DNA of 64,000 nucleotides from Bacillota bacterium (GCA_023391695.1 JAEWAK010000032.1:13827-77826), one strand, 5' to 3'. Counted from the stretch's first letter, positions 8,940 through 17,921 are shown. Numbers and translations: made by a program. The notes: generated by a model not told the origin, from the letters alone.

Positions 8940-9705
8940 TTAAACTTTCCTGGGACTTAATTGTCCAGGCAAAGGCAGGTATTCTGTATAAACGGCGGCA
9001 TAACATAAAAGATAACATTTTGCGGTGGATATAATTATAGGAGATGAAATCCGGTTTGGTGATAAAATTCAGAAGCAGGTTTTGCAGTATAAAGTAGGCA
9101 GAGGCACTGCCCACTTCCTTATCTTTAATTAAATTGCTGGATAACTGGCCTCTCATAATCTTAGGCCGGTTATTCTTATACCACAATAAGACCAGGGGAT
9201 TAAAGGATTCAATGCAATAAAGTCCTTTATACTGTTCCAGCATGGGTGCCGTAATGCGGCAGACGGAGGTATCATGAAGTTCCACCTTGAATTCCACAAT
9301 AAGGGGTACCTGGCCGTCTACCATATCCAGAACGGACTGAAAGGACGGAATCCGTTCCCTGGACTGATAAAGGGTAAGTTCCTGTAATTCGGCAAAGGTA
9401 AGGTCACGGACTTTTTTATTTAGCCCGCATACCCTTTTCAAATTAAAATCATGAAAGACGACAGGAACATTATCTTTTGAGAGCTGTACATCCATTTCGA
9501 TACCATAATTATGGCTGATGGCCAGGCGGAAGGCAGCCATGGAGTTCTCCGGCGTTTCCATTGGATTCTGATGAAGGCCCCTGTGGGCATAATACCTTCC
9601 CTGCCAGGGAGTTAAATCATGCCGGCCAGTTAATTTCGGCATAATAGCAAGCAAATACAGAATTAAAATAAGTACAATAGTTGTTAAAATAATATAAAAC
9701 CACAT
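8881..9705 (-). CDS. Glycerophosphodiester phosphodiesterase
   Basis: 274-residue GDPD with one N-terminal membrane helix (MWFYIILTTIVLILILYLLA), so the catalytic domain is membrane-tethered. Family residues are visible: AHRG, ENSMAAF, EMDVQLSKDNVPVVFHD and, later, EFKVE. It hydrolyses glycerophosphodiesters to glycerol-3-phosphate and an alcohol. I choose ATG 9705 because GGAGG lies 6 bases before it; the alternative TTG 9717 would put the ribosome binding site inside the gene. Its end overlaps the VanW gene by 59 bases, which suggests translational coupling. Confidence 0.9.
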   Translation of the reverse strand: MWFYIILTTIVLILILYLLAIMPKLTGRHDLTPWQGRYYAHRGLHQNPMETPENSMAAFRLAISHNYGIEMDVQLSKDNVPVVFHDFNLKRVCGLNKKVRDLTFAELQELTLYQSRERIPSFQSVLDMVDGQVPLIVEFKVELHDTSVCRITAPMLEQYKGLYCIESFNPLVLLWYKNNRPKIMRGQLSSNLIKDKEVGSASAYFILQNLLLNFITKPDFISYNYIHRKMLSFMLCRRLYRIPAFAWTIKSQESLNESRNSFDFFIFDHFIPQE

Positions 9706-10419
9706 AGTATCCTCCAAGTAGTCAGGTCACTGCCGTTATGGGTAACAGAAGGAGTACAAAATGCCATAGCAATTCGTTTCTGTTCATAATAGTATCCAGT
9801 TATATGGCAGTATATTCATTATGTATAATTAAGGTAACTATTCAGCTGCCTTGAGAAATTTGCCAGGATTTCGAGCCAGTGTAAGCATTTAATCATCCAG
9901 GTCAAAATGCTCTAAAGTACTTCCTTTTTTCAACGGTTTTGAATCCCCGTGCCTCACGCAAAGCATGGTACAGAAAGATAATATTGAAAAAGTGAAAGAA
10001 TAAGGGAAAAGTGTCCGGTAAGAGATATTATAGCATGTCAAAGATAAGGTTACAACGAGGAAGGATATAATTTACAAAATATTATTACAGTTCAGCCTTA
10101 TGGCTAAATTGTAACAAATTATGTACAGATATTATGCATTTTGCATAATTTCGCACATGTTAAATTTTGGTTTTCGGCGCGAGGGTTACAGAAAACACCT
10201 CATGGTATCCGTTGCTGAGCGGTAAAATATATTAACTTTGTGCCAATCGGTTACAGGGCATCCGGTAAATACGGAGTAAGGACCGTAATGAGAAAGGATG
10301 TCATTTGCGTATCAGGCTCCGGAAGAGATTATATTATTTAAATTAACTGCCCGAATATAGAATATTAGTTATTACCCGTCATATATATAAAATAAATTAA
10401 ATGAAAAGGATGAAAGATC
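9706..10419. other. Non-coding interval between divergent GDPD and S8 protease genes
   Basis: About 700 bases without a convincing gene on either strand. It must hold the divergent promoters of the GDPD/VanW pair and of the protease gene. The DNA is AT-rich, and I could not single out a promoter with good spacing or a recognisable riboswitch. It is long for a plain promoter region. Confidence 0.5.
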
Positions 10420-12123
10420 TTGGATCAGGATTGTGGCGAATTGATTTATAGTGAAGATTATGTGGACTTACTGATTGAATATCGCAGATTTCCACAGGAA
10501 CTGACTGATATTCCTGAAAGTTGTTTCAATATAATTAATGATACCCATGCCGTGGTATATGTCCCGATTAATCGTTTACCTGCCAATGTAGTTCAGACAT
10601 TAGGCTACAGTGTTTTCCCGACTTTATTCGGATTAGCCGATACCGGCAGCCTGGAAGCATCCGGAATAACCAGACTGCTTAACATACCGAGTTTTGACAT
10701 GAGAGGGCAGGGAATCTTAATTGGACTTGTTGACACAGGTATTGATTATACACATCCTGCATTTGTTAACGCAGACGGAACGACGAAAATTATATCAATT
10801 TGGGATCAGACAATACAAACAGGACCGGCTCCGCCATCTTATTATTATGGTACAGAATATACCAGGGAAGATATTAATGCAGCATTGGCAAGCGAAGATC
10901 CACGATCGATTGTACCGAGTGTTGACGATATTGGGCATGGAACATACCTGGCAGGTATTGCAGCAGGCAATCCAAGTATTGAAAATAATTTTTCCGGAGT
11001 AGTTCCCTTAGCTGAGCTTGTCGTAGTAAAGCTTAAGCAGGCAAAGCGTTTTATCAGGGATTTTTTTCTGGTTCCGGAAGATGCGGTGGCCTTTCAGGAA
11101 AATGATATTATGTTCGGTGTCCGTTATTTAATAGAAGCAGCAAGGCAATTAGGCAGACCCATAGCCATCTGTATAGGGCTTGAGACTTCACAGGGTTCCC
11201 ATGACGGCCGCGGGGCATTAAGCAGTTATCTTTCCCTGATAGGAGACCAGGCAGGCAATGCAGTTGTGATAGCAGCAGGTAACGAAGGGAATGCGGGGCA
11301 TCATTTCCGCGGTATCATACAAGGCGGCGGGCAGCAGTCCCAGACGATCGAAGTACGGGTTGGTCCGGATAATCCCGGGTTTAGCATGGAATTATGGGGG
11401 GATTCACCGGGTACTTTTTCCGTAGATATTCTGTCGCCTACAGGGGAATATATCCCAAGGATACCTGCAAGGATAGGCGAAACCAGGGTAATCCGGTTTA
11501 TATTTGAAGAAACGGTTATTAATATTGATTATGTTTTGCTGGAACAACAAACCGGAGACGAACTGATTCTGATGCGATTTGTGAACCCGACGGAGGGAAT
11601 CTGGCGGTTCCGGGTTTATGCTACCGGTGACCTGACAGCCAACTATAACGTGTGGCTGCCAATTACCAGCTTTTTAAGCAGCGAAGTATATTTTACGGAG
11701 CCGGATCCGGATTACACCCTGACTTCTCCCGGCAATGCGGTTGTCCCCATAATCGTGACAGCCTATGATCATACTAATAACAGCCTGTATTTAAGTGCAA
11801 GCAGGGGATATACCAGGATTGATACCATCAATCCCAACCTGGCCGCCCCCGGTGTCAATTTAGTTGTACCGGGGCCTAACGGCACCTATACTACCGCTTC
11901 CGGCACCAGTCTCGCAGCCGCACATACGGCGGGAGTGGCAGCAATGATCCTCCAATGGGGAATATCCACGGGTTATTATTCCATGTTAGACAGTGTTGAA
12001 ATAAAAAACTTATTAATCCGGGGTGCCAGAAGAGATCCAAATAATACCTACCCCAACAAGGAATGGGGATACGGGATATTGGATGTGTATAATACTTTTA
12101 ACAGTTTAAGAGGGGATCAGTGA
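10420..12123 (+). CDS. S8 (subtilisin-like) serine protease, Csp-like
   Basis: 567-residue subtilase without a signal peptide. The catalytic triad is complete: Asp in LVDTGIDYTHPAF (about residue 105), His in GHGTYLAGIAAG (about 173) and Ser in ASGTSLAAAHTAG (about 497); the oxyanion Asn is in AAGNEGNAG (about 288). The active-site Ser context has Ala-His in place of the usual Pro after GTS-x-A, and a ~150-residue insert precedes it. Both are typical of clostridial CspA/B/C-type proteases, some of which process spore cortex hydrolases. The start is TTG 10420, after an AAAGGATG site. Whether it acts in germination is inference. Confidence 0.88.
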   Translation: MDQDCGELIYSEDYVDLLIEYRRFPQELTDIPESCFNIINDTHAVVYVPINRLPANVVQTLGYSVFPTLFGLADTGSLEASGITRLLNIPSFDMRGQGILIGLVDTGIDYTHPAFVNADGTTKIISIWDQTIQTGPAPPSYYYGTEYTREDINAALASEDPRSIVPSVDDIGHGTYLAGIAAGNPSIENNFSGVVPLAELVVVKLKQAKRFIRDFFLVPEDAVAFQENDIMFGVRYLIEAARQLGRPIAICIGLETSQGSHDGRGALSSYLSLIGDQAGNAVVIAAGNEGNAGHHFRGIIQGGGQQSQTIEVRVGPDNPGFSMELWGDSPGTFSVDILSPTGEYIPRIPARIGETRVIRFIFEETVINIDYVLLEQQTGDELILMRFVNPTEGIWRFRVYATGDLTANYNVWLPITSFLSSEVYFTEPDPDYTLTSPGNAVVPIIVTAYDHTNNSLYLSASRGYTRIDTINPNLAAPGVNLVVPGPNGTYTTASGTSLAAAHTAGVAAMILQWGISTGYYSMLDSVEIKNLLIRGARRDPNNTYPNKEWGYGILDVYNTFNSLRGDQ

Positions 12124-12173
12124 GGTTTTATTTTGGGCAGGATGAAATGCGGACAAACAGAATATCATTTTGT

Positions 12174-12215
12174 CCGGATTATCCTGCCTCCGTTAACAGA
12201 GGCAGGATAATCCGG
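12174..12215. terminator. Perfect 17-bp inverted repeat between convergent genes
   Basis: CCGGATTATCCTGCCTC (12174-12190) and its exact complement (12199-12215) flank an 8-base loop. It lies 50 bases after the protease stop and 46 before the end of the opposite-strand thioesterase gene, so it may stop transcription from both sides. No clear T-run follows on either strand. Confidence 0.6.
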
Positions 12216-12261
12216 ATGCGGGACATGTCATAAGGTAAAGTTTCCACCATAAATACCGGAG

Positions 12262-12900
12262 TTAATTCAGCCAGGAGAGAAATACATCATACATGTCCTT
12301 AAAATTCTTTTTCATATTAATCGGTTTAAAATCCTTATTTACAAAGCAGTGTCTGGATTCTCCCGTTGCCCTTACGGCAAAGGTTTCGGCATCCAGGACC
12401 TGATATTCGAGTGTCATTTTGATCCCGTTAAATAATTTGATTTTAGGCAGAATCAGGACTCTATCGTTAAATCTTACAGAAGACCGGTATTCACAGGAAA
12501 CTCCAAGCACTGGGATTAGCATGCCGCCTGCCTCCAGTTTATCATAACCCAGTCCGATCTGTTCCAGATAATATAACCTGGATTCCTCAAACCACCGGAT
12601 ATAGTTGGAGTGATGGATAATAGCCATCTGGTCGGTCTCATAGTACATGGCCTGTCTGAGATAAGGGGTAATGGTTTCACCGGTTAAAATATTGTGTGCC
12701 AGGGCTTCGTTGAGGGTATGATTTTGGGATGGCGGATTAACTGAGACAGAGGAATTGTCATTGGCAGCAGGACTGTCATTGGTTGCGGGACCGTTTACCG
12801 GTAATGTGGGACTATTTATTGCAGTATGATTGAATGCTGTATAGCTGCCTGCTGTTGCATTATTATTAATACTATCCGCGTTATCTGTTTTATGATTCAT
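12262..12900 (-). CDS. 4HBT-fold acyl-CoA thioesterase (YbgC/FadM-like) with Asn-rich N-terminal extension
   Basis: 212-residue protein. The C-terminal ~135 residues are a hot-dog thioesterase: YYETDQMAIIHHSNYIRWFE contains the catalytic Asp and the HHSNY motif, and GVSCEYRSSVRFND follows. It would hydrolyse acyl-CoA esters in the cytosol. I choose ATG 12900, which has GGGAGT 6 bases upstream. The frame continues upstream through three 72-bp repeats, but those look like leader DNA rather than coding sequence. The first ~75 residues are low-complexity (Asn, Ser, Ala, Pro, Thr), unusual for this family of normally 130-150 residues. Confidence 0.8.
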   Translation of the reverse strand: MNHKTDNADSINNNATAGSYTAFNHTAINSPTLPVNGPATNDSPAANDNSSVSVNPPSQNHTLNEALAHNILTGETITPYLRQAMYYETDQMAIIHHSNYIRWFEESRLYYLEQIGLGYDKLEAGGMLIPVLGVSCEYRSSVRFNDRVLILPKIKLFNGIKMTLEYQVLDAETFAVRATGESRHCFVNKDFKPINMKKNFKDMYDVFLSWLN

Positions 12901-12901
12901 A

Positions 12902-13118
12902 TTAACTCCCATCTGTGCGCTCTGGCGCACGTACAAATCAGGATGTTGAAAAACCGGTTTTTGTTTTTTCAACTTAACTCCTATCCATGCGTCTTGGCGC
13001 ACGTACAAATCGGGATGTTGAAAAACCAGCTTTTGTTTTTTCAACTTAACTCCCATCTGTGCGTCTTGGCGTACGTACAAATCAGGATGTTGAAAAACCT
13101 GTCTTTATTTTTTTCAAC
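12902..13118. repeat. Three tandem 72-bp repeats in the thioesterase leader
   Basis: Copies at 12902-12973, 12974-13045 and 13046-13118, about 90 percent alike by eye. Each copy carries two inverted repeats: GTGCG/CGCAC with a 5-6 base loop, and GTTGAAAAA paired with TTTTTTCAAC. Read on the minus strand, each copy ends in a GGGAGTTAA-type ribosome-binding sequence, and the copy nearest the gene supplies the site used by the thioesterase. Confidence 0.85.
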
Positions 13119-13482
13119 TTATATCCCTTTATAGCTGATATTTTCTAAGGAATATAGTAGCATTTACCTTTTCTGAATTCAACTTAAATTTCGATTAGAG
13201 TATCTTATAATTGAATGGATTATCTTATAAACGGCACGACAAACGGCCGAACCAATTGAAACGGCTTATTACATATGCTAATATAAAATTATGTACAAAA
13301 AGGTTAAGCGGGCAGGCAAAGCGGATATTTGCAAACCTGCTACACTGCGGGCCTGACCTTATACCTGCTGCACAGACATTTCAGCCGGAACTCTGCCTAA
13401 GCACTACCTCCGGCTGAAATGGATTGGGTGTCAGGTTATTCGGAACCAGCTCCGTAATACGTATAGAATAGGAGAGGTAGCT
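13119..13482. other. Non-coding interval with a 12-bp hairpin (13378-13420)
   Basis: Divergent upstream region of the thioesterase and TolB-like genes. The only clear structure is ATTTCAGCCGGA (13378-13389) facing its complement at 13409-13420 across a 19-base loop, about 60 bases before the TolB-like gene. A 68-codon frame at 13211 has no ribosome binding site and no recognisable product. Confidence 0.5.
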
Positions 13483-14364
13483 ATGAATGTATTGACAGCG
13501 GGATATCGGGAAATTGGCAGGAGAAGTGTAATCAGTATTTTAGAAACCGTAGATGCCAAGACCGGAGAAAGAACAGTTCTCCATGAGTTTGATACTCTGA
13601 TTGAGGCTCCCAACTGGAAAAGTAACGGGAAAGAATTAATCTATAATTCGGAAGGAAGGATTTTTACCTATGAAATAGCTTCCGGTATCAGTACACTGAT
13701 TGAGTCCGGCCTGTGTAACCATTGCAATAATGATCATGTCCTGTCATCGGATAATTCCAAATTAGCCGTAAGCCACCATACCTATGAGGATGGCATGTCA
13801 CGGGTATACATATTTCCGGCTGATGGCGGTACTCCGGTTTTAATTACGCCAATCGCACCAAGTTATCTCCACGGTTGGTCACCGGACGGCAAAACCCTGG
13901 CTTACTGTGCTGAGCGTAATGGGGAATATGATATCTATACCATTCCGGCGGAGGGCGGCATTGAAACCAGACTAACGGATTCCCACGGGTTAAATGACGG
14001 CCCGGAATATTCCCCCTGCGGCAGCTACATCTGGTTTAACTCCGTAAGAAGCGGACTGATGCAGGTATGGCGCATGAAAGCCGACGGCAGCGAACAGACC
14101 CAGATCACTTTCGATGAAAATAACAGCTGGTTCCCCCATGTATCACCGGACGGTAAGAAGGTTGCTTATATAACCTATAAAAAAGGCGATGTGGAGCCCG
14201 GAGCCCACCCGGCCAACAAGAACGTAGAGATTCGTCTTATATCTGTTGAAGGCGGGGCATTTAGGACATTGGTCAAATTATTCGGCGGGCAGGGGACGCT
14301 GAATGTAAATTCCTGGTCACCGGACAGTAAGAAGCTGGCATTTGTGAGCTACCGGCTGAAATAG
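13483..14364 (+). CDS. TolB-like WD40/PD40 beta-propeller protein
   Basis: 293-residue cytosolic protein without a signal peptide, built of repeated propeller blades of the PD40 type: GWSPDGKTLAYCAE, EYSPCGSYIWFN, HVSPDGKKVAYITY and SWSPDSKKLAFVSY. It resembles the stand-alone TolB propeller proteins of clostridia, which act as binding scaffolds and lack the peptidase domain seen in related oligopeptidases. The start ATG follows GGAGAGG at 13471. Ligand and partner are unknown. Confidence 0.8.
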   Translation: MNVLTAGYREIGRRSVISILETVDAKTGERTVLHEFDTLIEAPNWKSNGKELIYNSEGRIFTYEIASGISTLIESGLCNHCNNDHVLSSDNSKLAVSHHTYEDGMSRVYIFPADGGTPVLITPIAPSYLHGWSPDGKTLAYCAERNGEYDIYTIPAEGGIETRLTDSHGLNDGPEYSPCGSYIWFNSVRSGLMQVWRMKADGSEQTQITFDENNSWFPHVSPDGKKVAYITYKKGDVEPGAHPANKNVEIRLISVEGGAFRTLVKLFGGQGTLNVNSWSPDSKKLAFVSYRLK

Positions 14365-14656
14365 GGATAGATGGAAAAGGCATAGGTTATATTAGGGATA
14401 AGTTAAAGAGCAAGGTAACAGGAAATGCAATCATGCAGTGCTGCAGGTTACTTAGTATATAAGCCGGCCGGTGTTAAAATTGGTTATGGCTTATGTACTA
14501 AGTAATTTTAAAGTATTTGTACGTATTGGCGTTAAAAATTAGTTTCTATGTTGATATAAAAAATGATTTAGAGTTAAAAAATACGGTTAAGATAAGACAC
14601 CCATCCCGGAAGGGACTTGATATTACAAAAAAATTTTATAATTTAAAAAGTTTTAC
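14365..14656. other. Non-coding interval with 18-bp hairpin (14448-14505)
   Basis: Interval between the TolB-like gene and the tRNA promoter. It holds an 18-bp stem (14448-14465 with 14488-14505, one G-U pair, 22-base loop) followed by TTTTAAAG, plausibly the terminator of the TolB-like gene. Nothing else is recognisable. Confidence 0.5.
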
Positions 14657-14685
14657 TTGAAAAATGTTTATCCATGAGTTATAAT
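14657..14685 (+). promoter_or_regulatory. tRNA-Gln promoter
   Basis: TTGAAA (14657-14662), a 17-base spacer and a perfect TATAAT (14680-14685), 54 bases upstream of the tRNA. Confidence 0.8.
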
Positions 14686-14738
14686 ATCATTCGTGGCTGA
14701 CGAACTACAAGTCCAGAAAACCACAATATATAATATAA

Positions 14739-14810
14739 TGGGCTATCGCCAAACGGTAAGGCACTGGACTCTGACTCCAGCATCTCAAGGTTCGAATCCT
14801 TGTAGCCCAG
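14739..14810 (+). tRNA. tRNA-Gln (anticodon CUG)
   Basis: 72-base cloverleaf. The acceptor stem TGGGCTA pairs with TAGCCCA, and G73 is the discriminator base typical of tRNA-Gln. The anticodon stem CTGGA/TCCAG encloses CTCTGAC, giving anticodon CUG (codon CAG). The T arm has the standard GGTTCGAATCC. CCA is not encoded. It is a single gene with its own promoter and terminator. Confidence 0.96.
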
Positions 14811-14818
14811 TTAGCAAG

Positions 14819-14852
14819 TCCCTGTAATCAATATGATTACAGGGATTTTTTT
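14819..14852 (+). terminator. Terminator of tRNA-Gln
   Basis: A 12-bp perfect stem (TCCCTGTAATCA at 14819-14830 with its complement at 14834-14845), a 3-base loop and seven T residues. Confidence 0.9.
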
Positions 14853-14985
14853 ACTTGGAGATAAGCAAATGTTGAATCTTGGATCAGAGAATGGAATATT
14901 TAATGATGGCTGGAAAATATTTCTGACAGGTGTTATAATTTTATTAAATTATAAAGAATTGGTAATATCCTGAAAGGAGCATTGT

Positions 14986-15168
14986 TTGGATTACAGTTCG
15001 GAATTGAAGGTAAAAAAGATTATATGGGTATCCATGGTTTTAGCAAGTATGCTTATTATGCTCCTTCATATTTACAAACCGTGGCTTTTGGGTTTTATAT
15101 CGGGACTGCTATTGTTATCCGTTACCTTGGGGGGATTCAATATCCTCTGGGGAAGTATTTCCTTTTAA
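14986..15168 (+). CDS. Small two-helix membrane protein
   Basis: 60-residue protein with start TTG 14986, six bases after AAAGGAG. Composition suggests a short polar N-terminus with Lys residues and then two membrane helices (IIWVSMVLASMLIMLLHI and LLGFISGLLLLSVTLGGF). I do not recognise the family. An overlapping frame starting at TTG 14982 is longer (80 codons) but lacks this pattern, so I prefer this one. Confidence 0.45.
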   Translation: MDYSSELKVKKIIWVSMVLASMLIMLLHIYKPWLLGFISGLLLLSVTLGGFNILWGSISF

Positions 15169-15281
15169 ATAAACTGATTACGTATTATGGAGGTAATCTT
15201 AGTTTTATTTTTACAAATGAATGACCGAAGCGGATATTCCGCTGCAGGAATAAAAAAGTATAAGGAGAGGATAAATTTATT

Positions 15282-15935
15282 ATGTGTGAGAATAGTGAAG
15301 CCATTGATAAAGAAAAACTGGAGAAAATAAAGCAATATAAAATATTAAACCAATATATAAAGACTGGTCAAATCCTGTTTACAGGGTCTTCCCTGATGGA
15401 ACAATTCCCGATTTATGAATTCATTCAGGATTATGATATCGGAGAAACCATATACAACCGTGGCGTGGGAGGGTTCACGACGGCACAAATGCTGCAATAC
15501 ATGGATACAATGATCTTTGATTTAAAGCCGTCCAAAGTATTTCTTAACATAGGAACGAATGATCTGAATGTACCGGATTATTCACCGGAAGCTTTCATGG
15601 GGCGGTGTGAAACGATTGTGAAGGAGATAAAAGAGCATTTACCGGAATGTAAGATTTATTATATGGCCTATTACCCGGTTAACGGTGATGATGATTTTGG
15701 AGATGAAAATATGAAGCAGGTGCTCAAAATCAGGACAAACAGCAGAATCAATGAAGCAAATTATGCTCTGGAGCAGATGGCAGTAAAAAACAATATTAAG
15801 TTCATCAATATAAATGGAAATCTTTATGATGGAAATGGAAACTTAAGGCAGGAATACTCCATTGAAGGAATGCACATGTATCCAAACGGATATCATGCCA
15901 TATTAGAGGATATCATGAAATATGTCAGGGAGTAA
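15282..15935 (+). CDS. SGNH/GDSL-type hydrolase
   Basis: 217-residue esterase-type hydrolase. Block I is LFTGSSLME with the nucleophilic Ser, block II is RGVGGFTTAQM, block III is LNIGTNDLN, and the C-terminal catalytic His is in EGMHMYPNGYH. The residue three before the His is Glu, where Asp is usual. There is no signal peptide, so it probably removes acyl or acetyl groups from an internal substrate. The next esterase gene starts 2 bases after its stop, so the two may act on the same esterified compound. Confidence 0.85.
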   Translation: MCENSEAIDKEKLEKIKQYKILNQYIKTGQILFTGSSLMEQFPIYEFIQDYDIGETIYNRGVGGFTTAQMLQYMDTMIFDLKPSKVFLNIGTNDLNVPDYSPEAFMGRCETIVKEIKEHLPECKIYYMAYYPVNGDDDFGDENMKQVLKIRTNSRINEANYALEQMAVKNNIKFININGNLYDGNGNLRQEYSIEGMHMYPNGYHAILEDIMKYVRE

Positions 15936-15937
15936 AA

Positions 15938-16618
15938 ATGGATAAAATAATACGAAAAGCAGGTAAACGCAAAGTTTTAATCTATACCCAGGATGACTGT
16001 ACGGGTTATCCCGTTGTTTATCTTCATGCATCCGCTGAAGCAGTAGAAGGCGTGGCTTCTCTGCTAAGTGATATAAAAGTAATACTTGCTGCCGTGGACG
16101 ATGTAGACTGGGAGTGTGACCTGTCACCATGGCCTGCAACAAGGGCCTTCCGCGGAGGAACGGATTTTATGGGAGGAGCGGACGCCTATTTGGCAGAACT
16201 CACAGAACAGATAGTGCCGGCGGTGGAAGGGACAATTGGATTTACTCCGTGCTGCCGTGGCATAGCAGGATATTCCATGGCGGGATTATTTGCAGTGTAT
16301 GCCCTGTATCGCACGGATATTTTTAGCCGCGCGGCTTCCGTATCCGGTTCCTTGTGGTATGACGGATTTCTGGATTTCATGAATGAAAACCGTCCGGTGA
16401 GGCTGCCGGAGACTGTGTATTTTTCATTGGGTGACCGTGAGGAAGTAACAAAAAACCGCCGGCTGGCCACTGTGCAAAATTGTACCGCGGCTGCCGAGAA
16501 ACGGATGAGGGACCTGGGAGTAAAGGCGGTATTCGAGATAAACGAAGGAAATCATTTTGCAGATGTGAGCGAACGTATTGCAAAGGGCTTAAGGTGGATA
16601 CTAAATAGGAAAATATAA
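15938..16618 (+). CDS. Alpha/beta-hydrolase esterase (Fes/EstA-like)
   Basis: 226-residue putative esterase of the enterochelin-esterase-like group. The nucleophile elbow is GYSMAGLFAVYALY (Ser at about residue 112), and the acid/His part is NEGNHFADVSERIAKGLRW. No secretion signal. It follows the SGNH hydrolase gene with a 2-base gap, with its ribosome binding site (GGGAGT) inside the end of that gene, which points to translational coupling. Substrate unknown. Confidence 0.8.
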   Translation: MDKIIRKAGKRKVLIYTQDDCTGYPVVYLHASAEAVEGVASLLSDIKVILAAVDDVDWECDLSPWPATRAFRGGTDFMGGADAYLAELTEQIVPAVEGTIGFTPCCRGIAGYSMAGLFAVYALYRTDIFSRAASVSGSLWYDGFLDFMNENRPVRLPETVYFSLGDREEVTKNRRLATVQNCTAAAEKRMRDLGVKAVFEINEGNHFADVSERIAKGLRWILNRKI

Positions 16619-16706
16619 TAGTGTAAGATTTCCTATTATTATGAAAGCTGAGAATGTCAAATATTTCATAACAGGCGGTTATAAATACTAATATGGAGGG
16701 GATAAT

Positions 16707-17153
16707 TTGAAATTTGTAGATTTGATGAATTTAGAAAAAATATTTTTAAAGAAAATAGAAGAACCCGAAGAGAATTATCTCAGGCTCACTTTTATAAGGA
16801 GTAAACCCAATCATATACCTGGAGAGTTAAATATTAATGATAAAGTTATTGAAGATATTTATTCTATTAACTATGATTATTCAGTACCACTAATACAAAT
16901 AGATTTTGAAACATATATTGGATATTCTATTAGAAATGAAAGTTTTACAACCTTAGATGATTATGAAGATTTTACTGGTAAAGCATTTAGGATTTATAAG
17001 AAGTCAAGATATTTAGATTATATTAATGTTGGGACTTTTGCAACGGAAGATTTTCCTGGTCCGTATATACATTATGAGATTGCTTGTCTTAATCATATCA
17101 TTGATATTGTAACAACAACAGAGCCAATTATAAAAGAAAGAGAAGAAGTATGA
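16707..17153 (+). CDS. Hypothetical protein, AT-rich, immunity-like character
   Basis: 148-residue acidic protein, start TTG 16707 after a strong GGAGGGG. It has no signal peptide and no motif I can assign. Its AT content and residue make-up (many Ile, Tyr, Asp, Glu) differ from the neighbouring esterase genes and resemble the immunity-type genes in the toxin island farther right. It may be an orphan immunity gene; that is only a guess. Confidence 0.6.
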   Translation: MKFVDLMNLEKIFLKKIEEPEENYLRLTFIRSKPNHIPGELNINDKVIEDIYSINYDYSVPLIQIDFETYIGYSIRNESFTTLDDYEDFTGKAFRIYKKSRYLDYINVGTFATEDFPGPYIHYEIACLNHIIDIVTTTEPIIKEREEV

Positions 17154-17299
17154 CTTAATATTAAGATTAGCGAGATTATCGCATATTTCTAAAAGGTTTA
17201 GATTAAGAAAAGGTTTATCTTTACAGCTAAAGACTTATGTGTTATAGTCAATAAGCAAGAAATATTTACTAGTAAATAATAAAGAAAGGAGACATTGCC

Positions 17300-17428
17300 A
17301 TGAAATCATACACTATAATAACAGCTATAAAACTTATAAATATCAGGCTACAACATAATCAAAATGAACAGAATAATAAAATATGCTATGGTTACAATCA
17401 TACCCGGATTTCATGCAATGGATTCTGA
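17300..17428 (+). CDS. Possible 42-residue small protein
   Basis: Short frame with a strong ribosome binding site (AAAGGAG, 11 bases before ATG 17300) encoding MKSYTIITAIKLINIRLQHN and 22 more polar residues. No family is recognisable. The site strength is the only support; the remaining DNA between 17154 and 17500 shows nothing else. Confidence 0.3.
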   Translation: MKSYTIITAIKLINIRLQHNQNEQNNKICYGYNHTRISCNGF

Positions 17429-17502
17429 CATAAAGTATAGATTAATTAACGGTAGCATGTTTTCAATGCTATCGGCAGCCATTACAAAGGGAAAAGATTC
17501 TT

Positions 17503-17556
17503 GGAGCCGATTATTTGTGGTATTACGATTGCCACATCATAATAGGCTCCTTTTTT
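17503..17556 (+). terminator. Rho-independent terminator
   Basis: GGAGCC at 17503 pairs with GGCTCC ending at 17550, with further pairing (ATTAT, TGTGG) inside the stem and six T residues after it. It ends whatever is transcribed from 17154-17500 and shields the RtcB cluster. Confidence 0.8.
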
Positions 17557-17708
17557 CATACGAAATTGCATGAATTTTCAATAAAGCCCTTCGGGCAGAA
17601 GGTGTACGTAACGCGAAACGTATTTATGCATAAAAATTATAGCGGCATTACCGGCCGCGTTCGTATGTATATTTACCCAGGTATTAAGACAGTAGAAAGG
17701 AAAATAGT

Positions 17709-17921
17709 ATGGCTAAATACAGAGAAGCGGTTTGTATACATTATGTCTCCTTAGGTGAATGTAAAAAGGGCAGAGAAGCCTGCCACGAACATTATTGCCA
17801 GAAATGCGACAAATATTACCCAAGAGCAAAAGTAAAACAAACCAACCGAAAAAAACAGGAAAATAAAAAGAATTATAAATTAGCGGATTTAAGAGAATTT
17901 AAGAAGCACGCTGATGATTAA
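17709..17921 (+). CDS. Small Cys-rich zinc-ribbon-like protein upstream of rtcB
   Basis: 70-residue protein. The N-terminal half has Cys/His spaced as a probable zinc site (CIHYVSLGECKKGREACHEHYCQKC), and the C-terminal half is Lys/Arg-rich, as expected for an RNA- or nucleic-acid-binding tail. Start ATG follows AGAAAGG. It lies 11 bases before the rtcB start, so it is almost certainly co-translated with it. A helper role in RNA repair is inferred from position and composition. Confidence 0.7.
   Translation: MAKYREAVCIHYVSLGECKKGREACHEHYCQKCDKYYPRAKVKQTNRKKQENKKNYKLADLREFKKHADD

Noticed and set aside
9706..10419. Riboswitch upstream of the S8 protease
   Set aside because: The interval is long enough, but I found no conserved core or terminator/antiterminator pair.
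12902..13118. CRISPR-like array
   Set aside because: Three adjoining 72-bp copies with no unique spacers and no cas genes; this is a plain tandem repeat with hairpins.
13211..13417. 68-codon frame upstream of the TolB-like gene
   Set aside because: No ribosome binding site, unusual composition, and it runs into a hairpin region.
14982..15224. 80-codon frame starting TTG 14982
   Set aside because: It overlaps the 60-codon frame with a better-placed ribosome binding site and a clear two-helix membrane pattern; the longer frame has neither.
16707..17153. Naming the AT-rich 148-residue protein as a specific immunity family
   Set aside because: Only composition supports it; there is no toxin tip next to it and no motif to assign a family.
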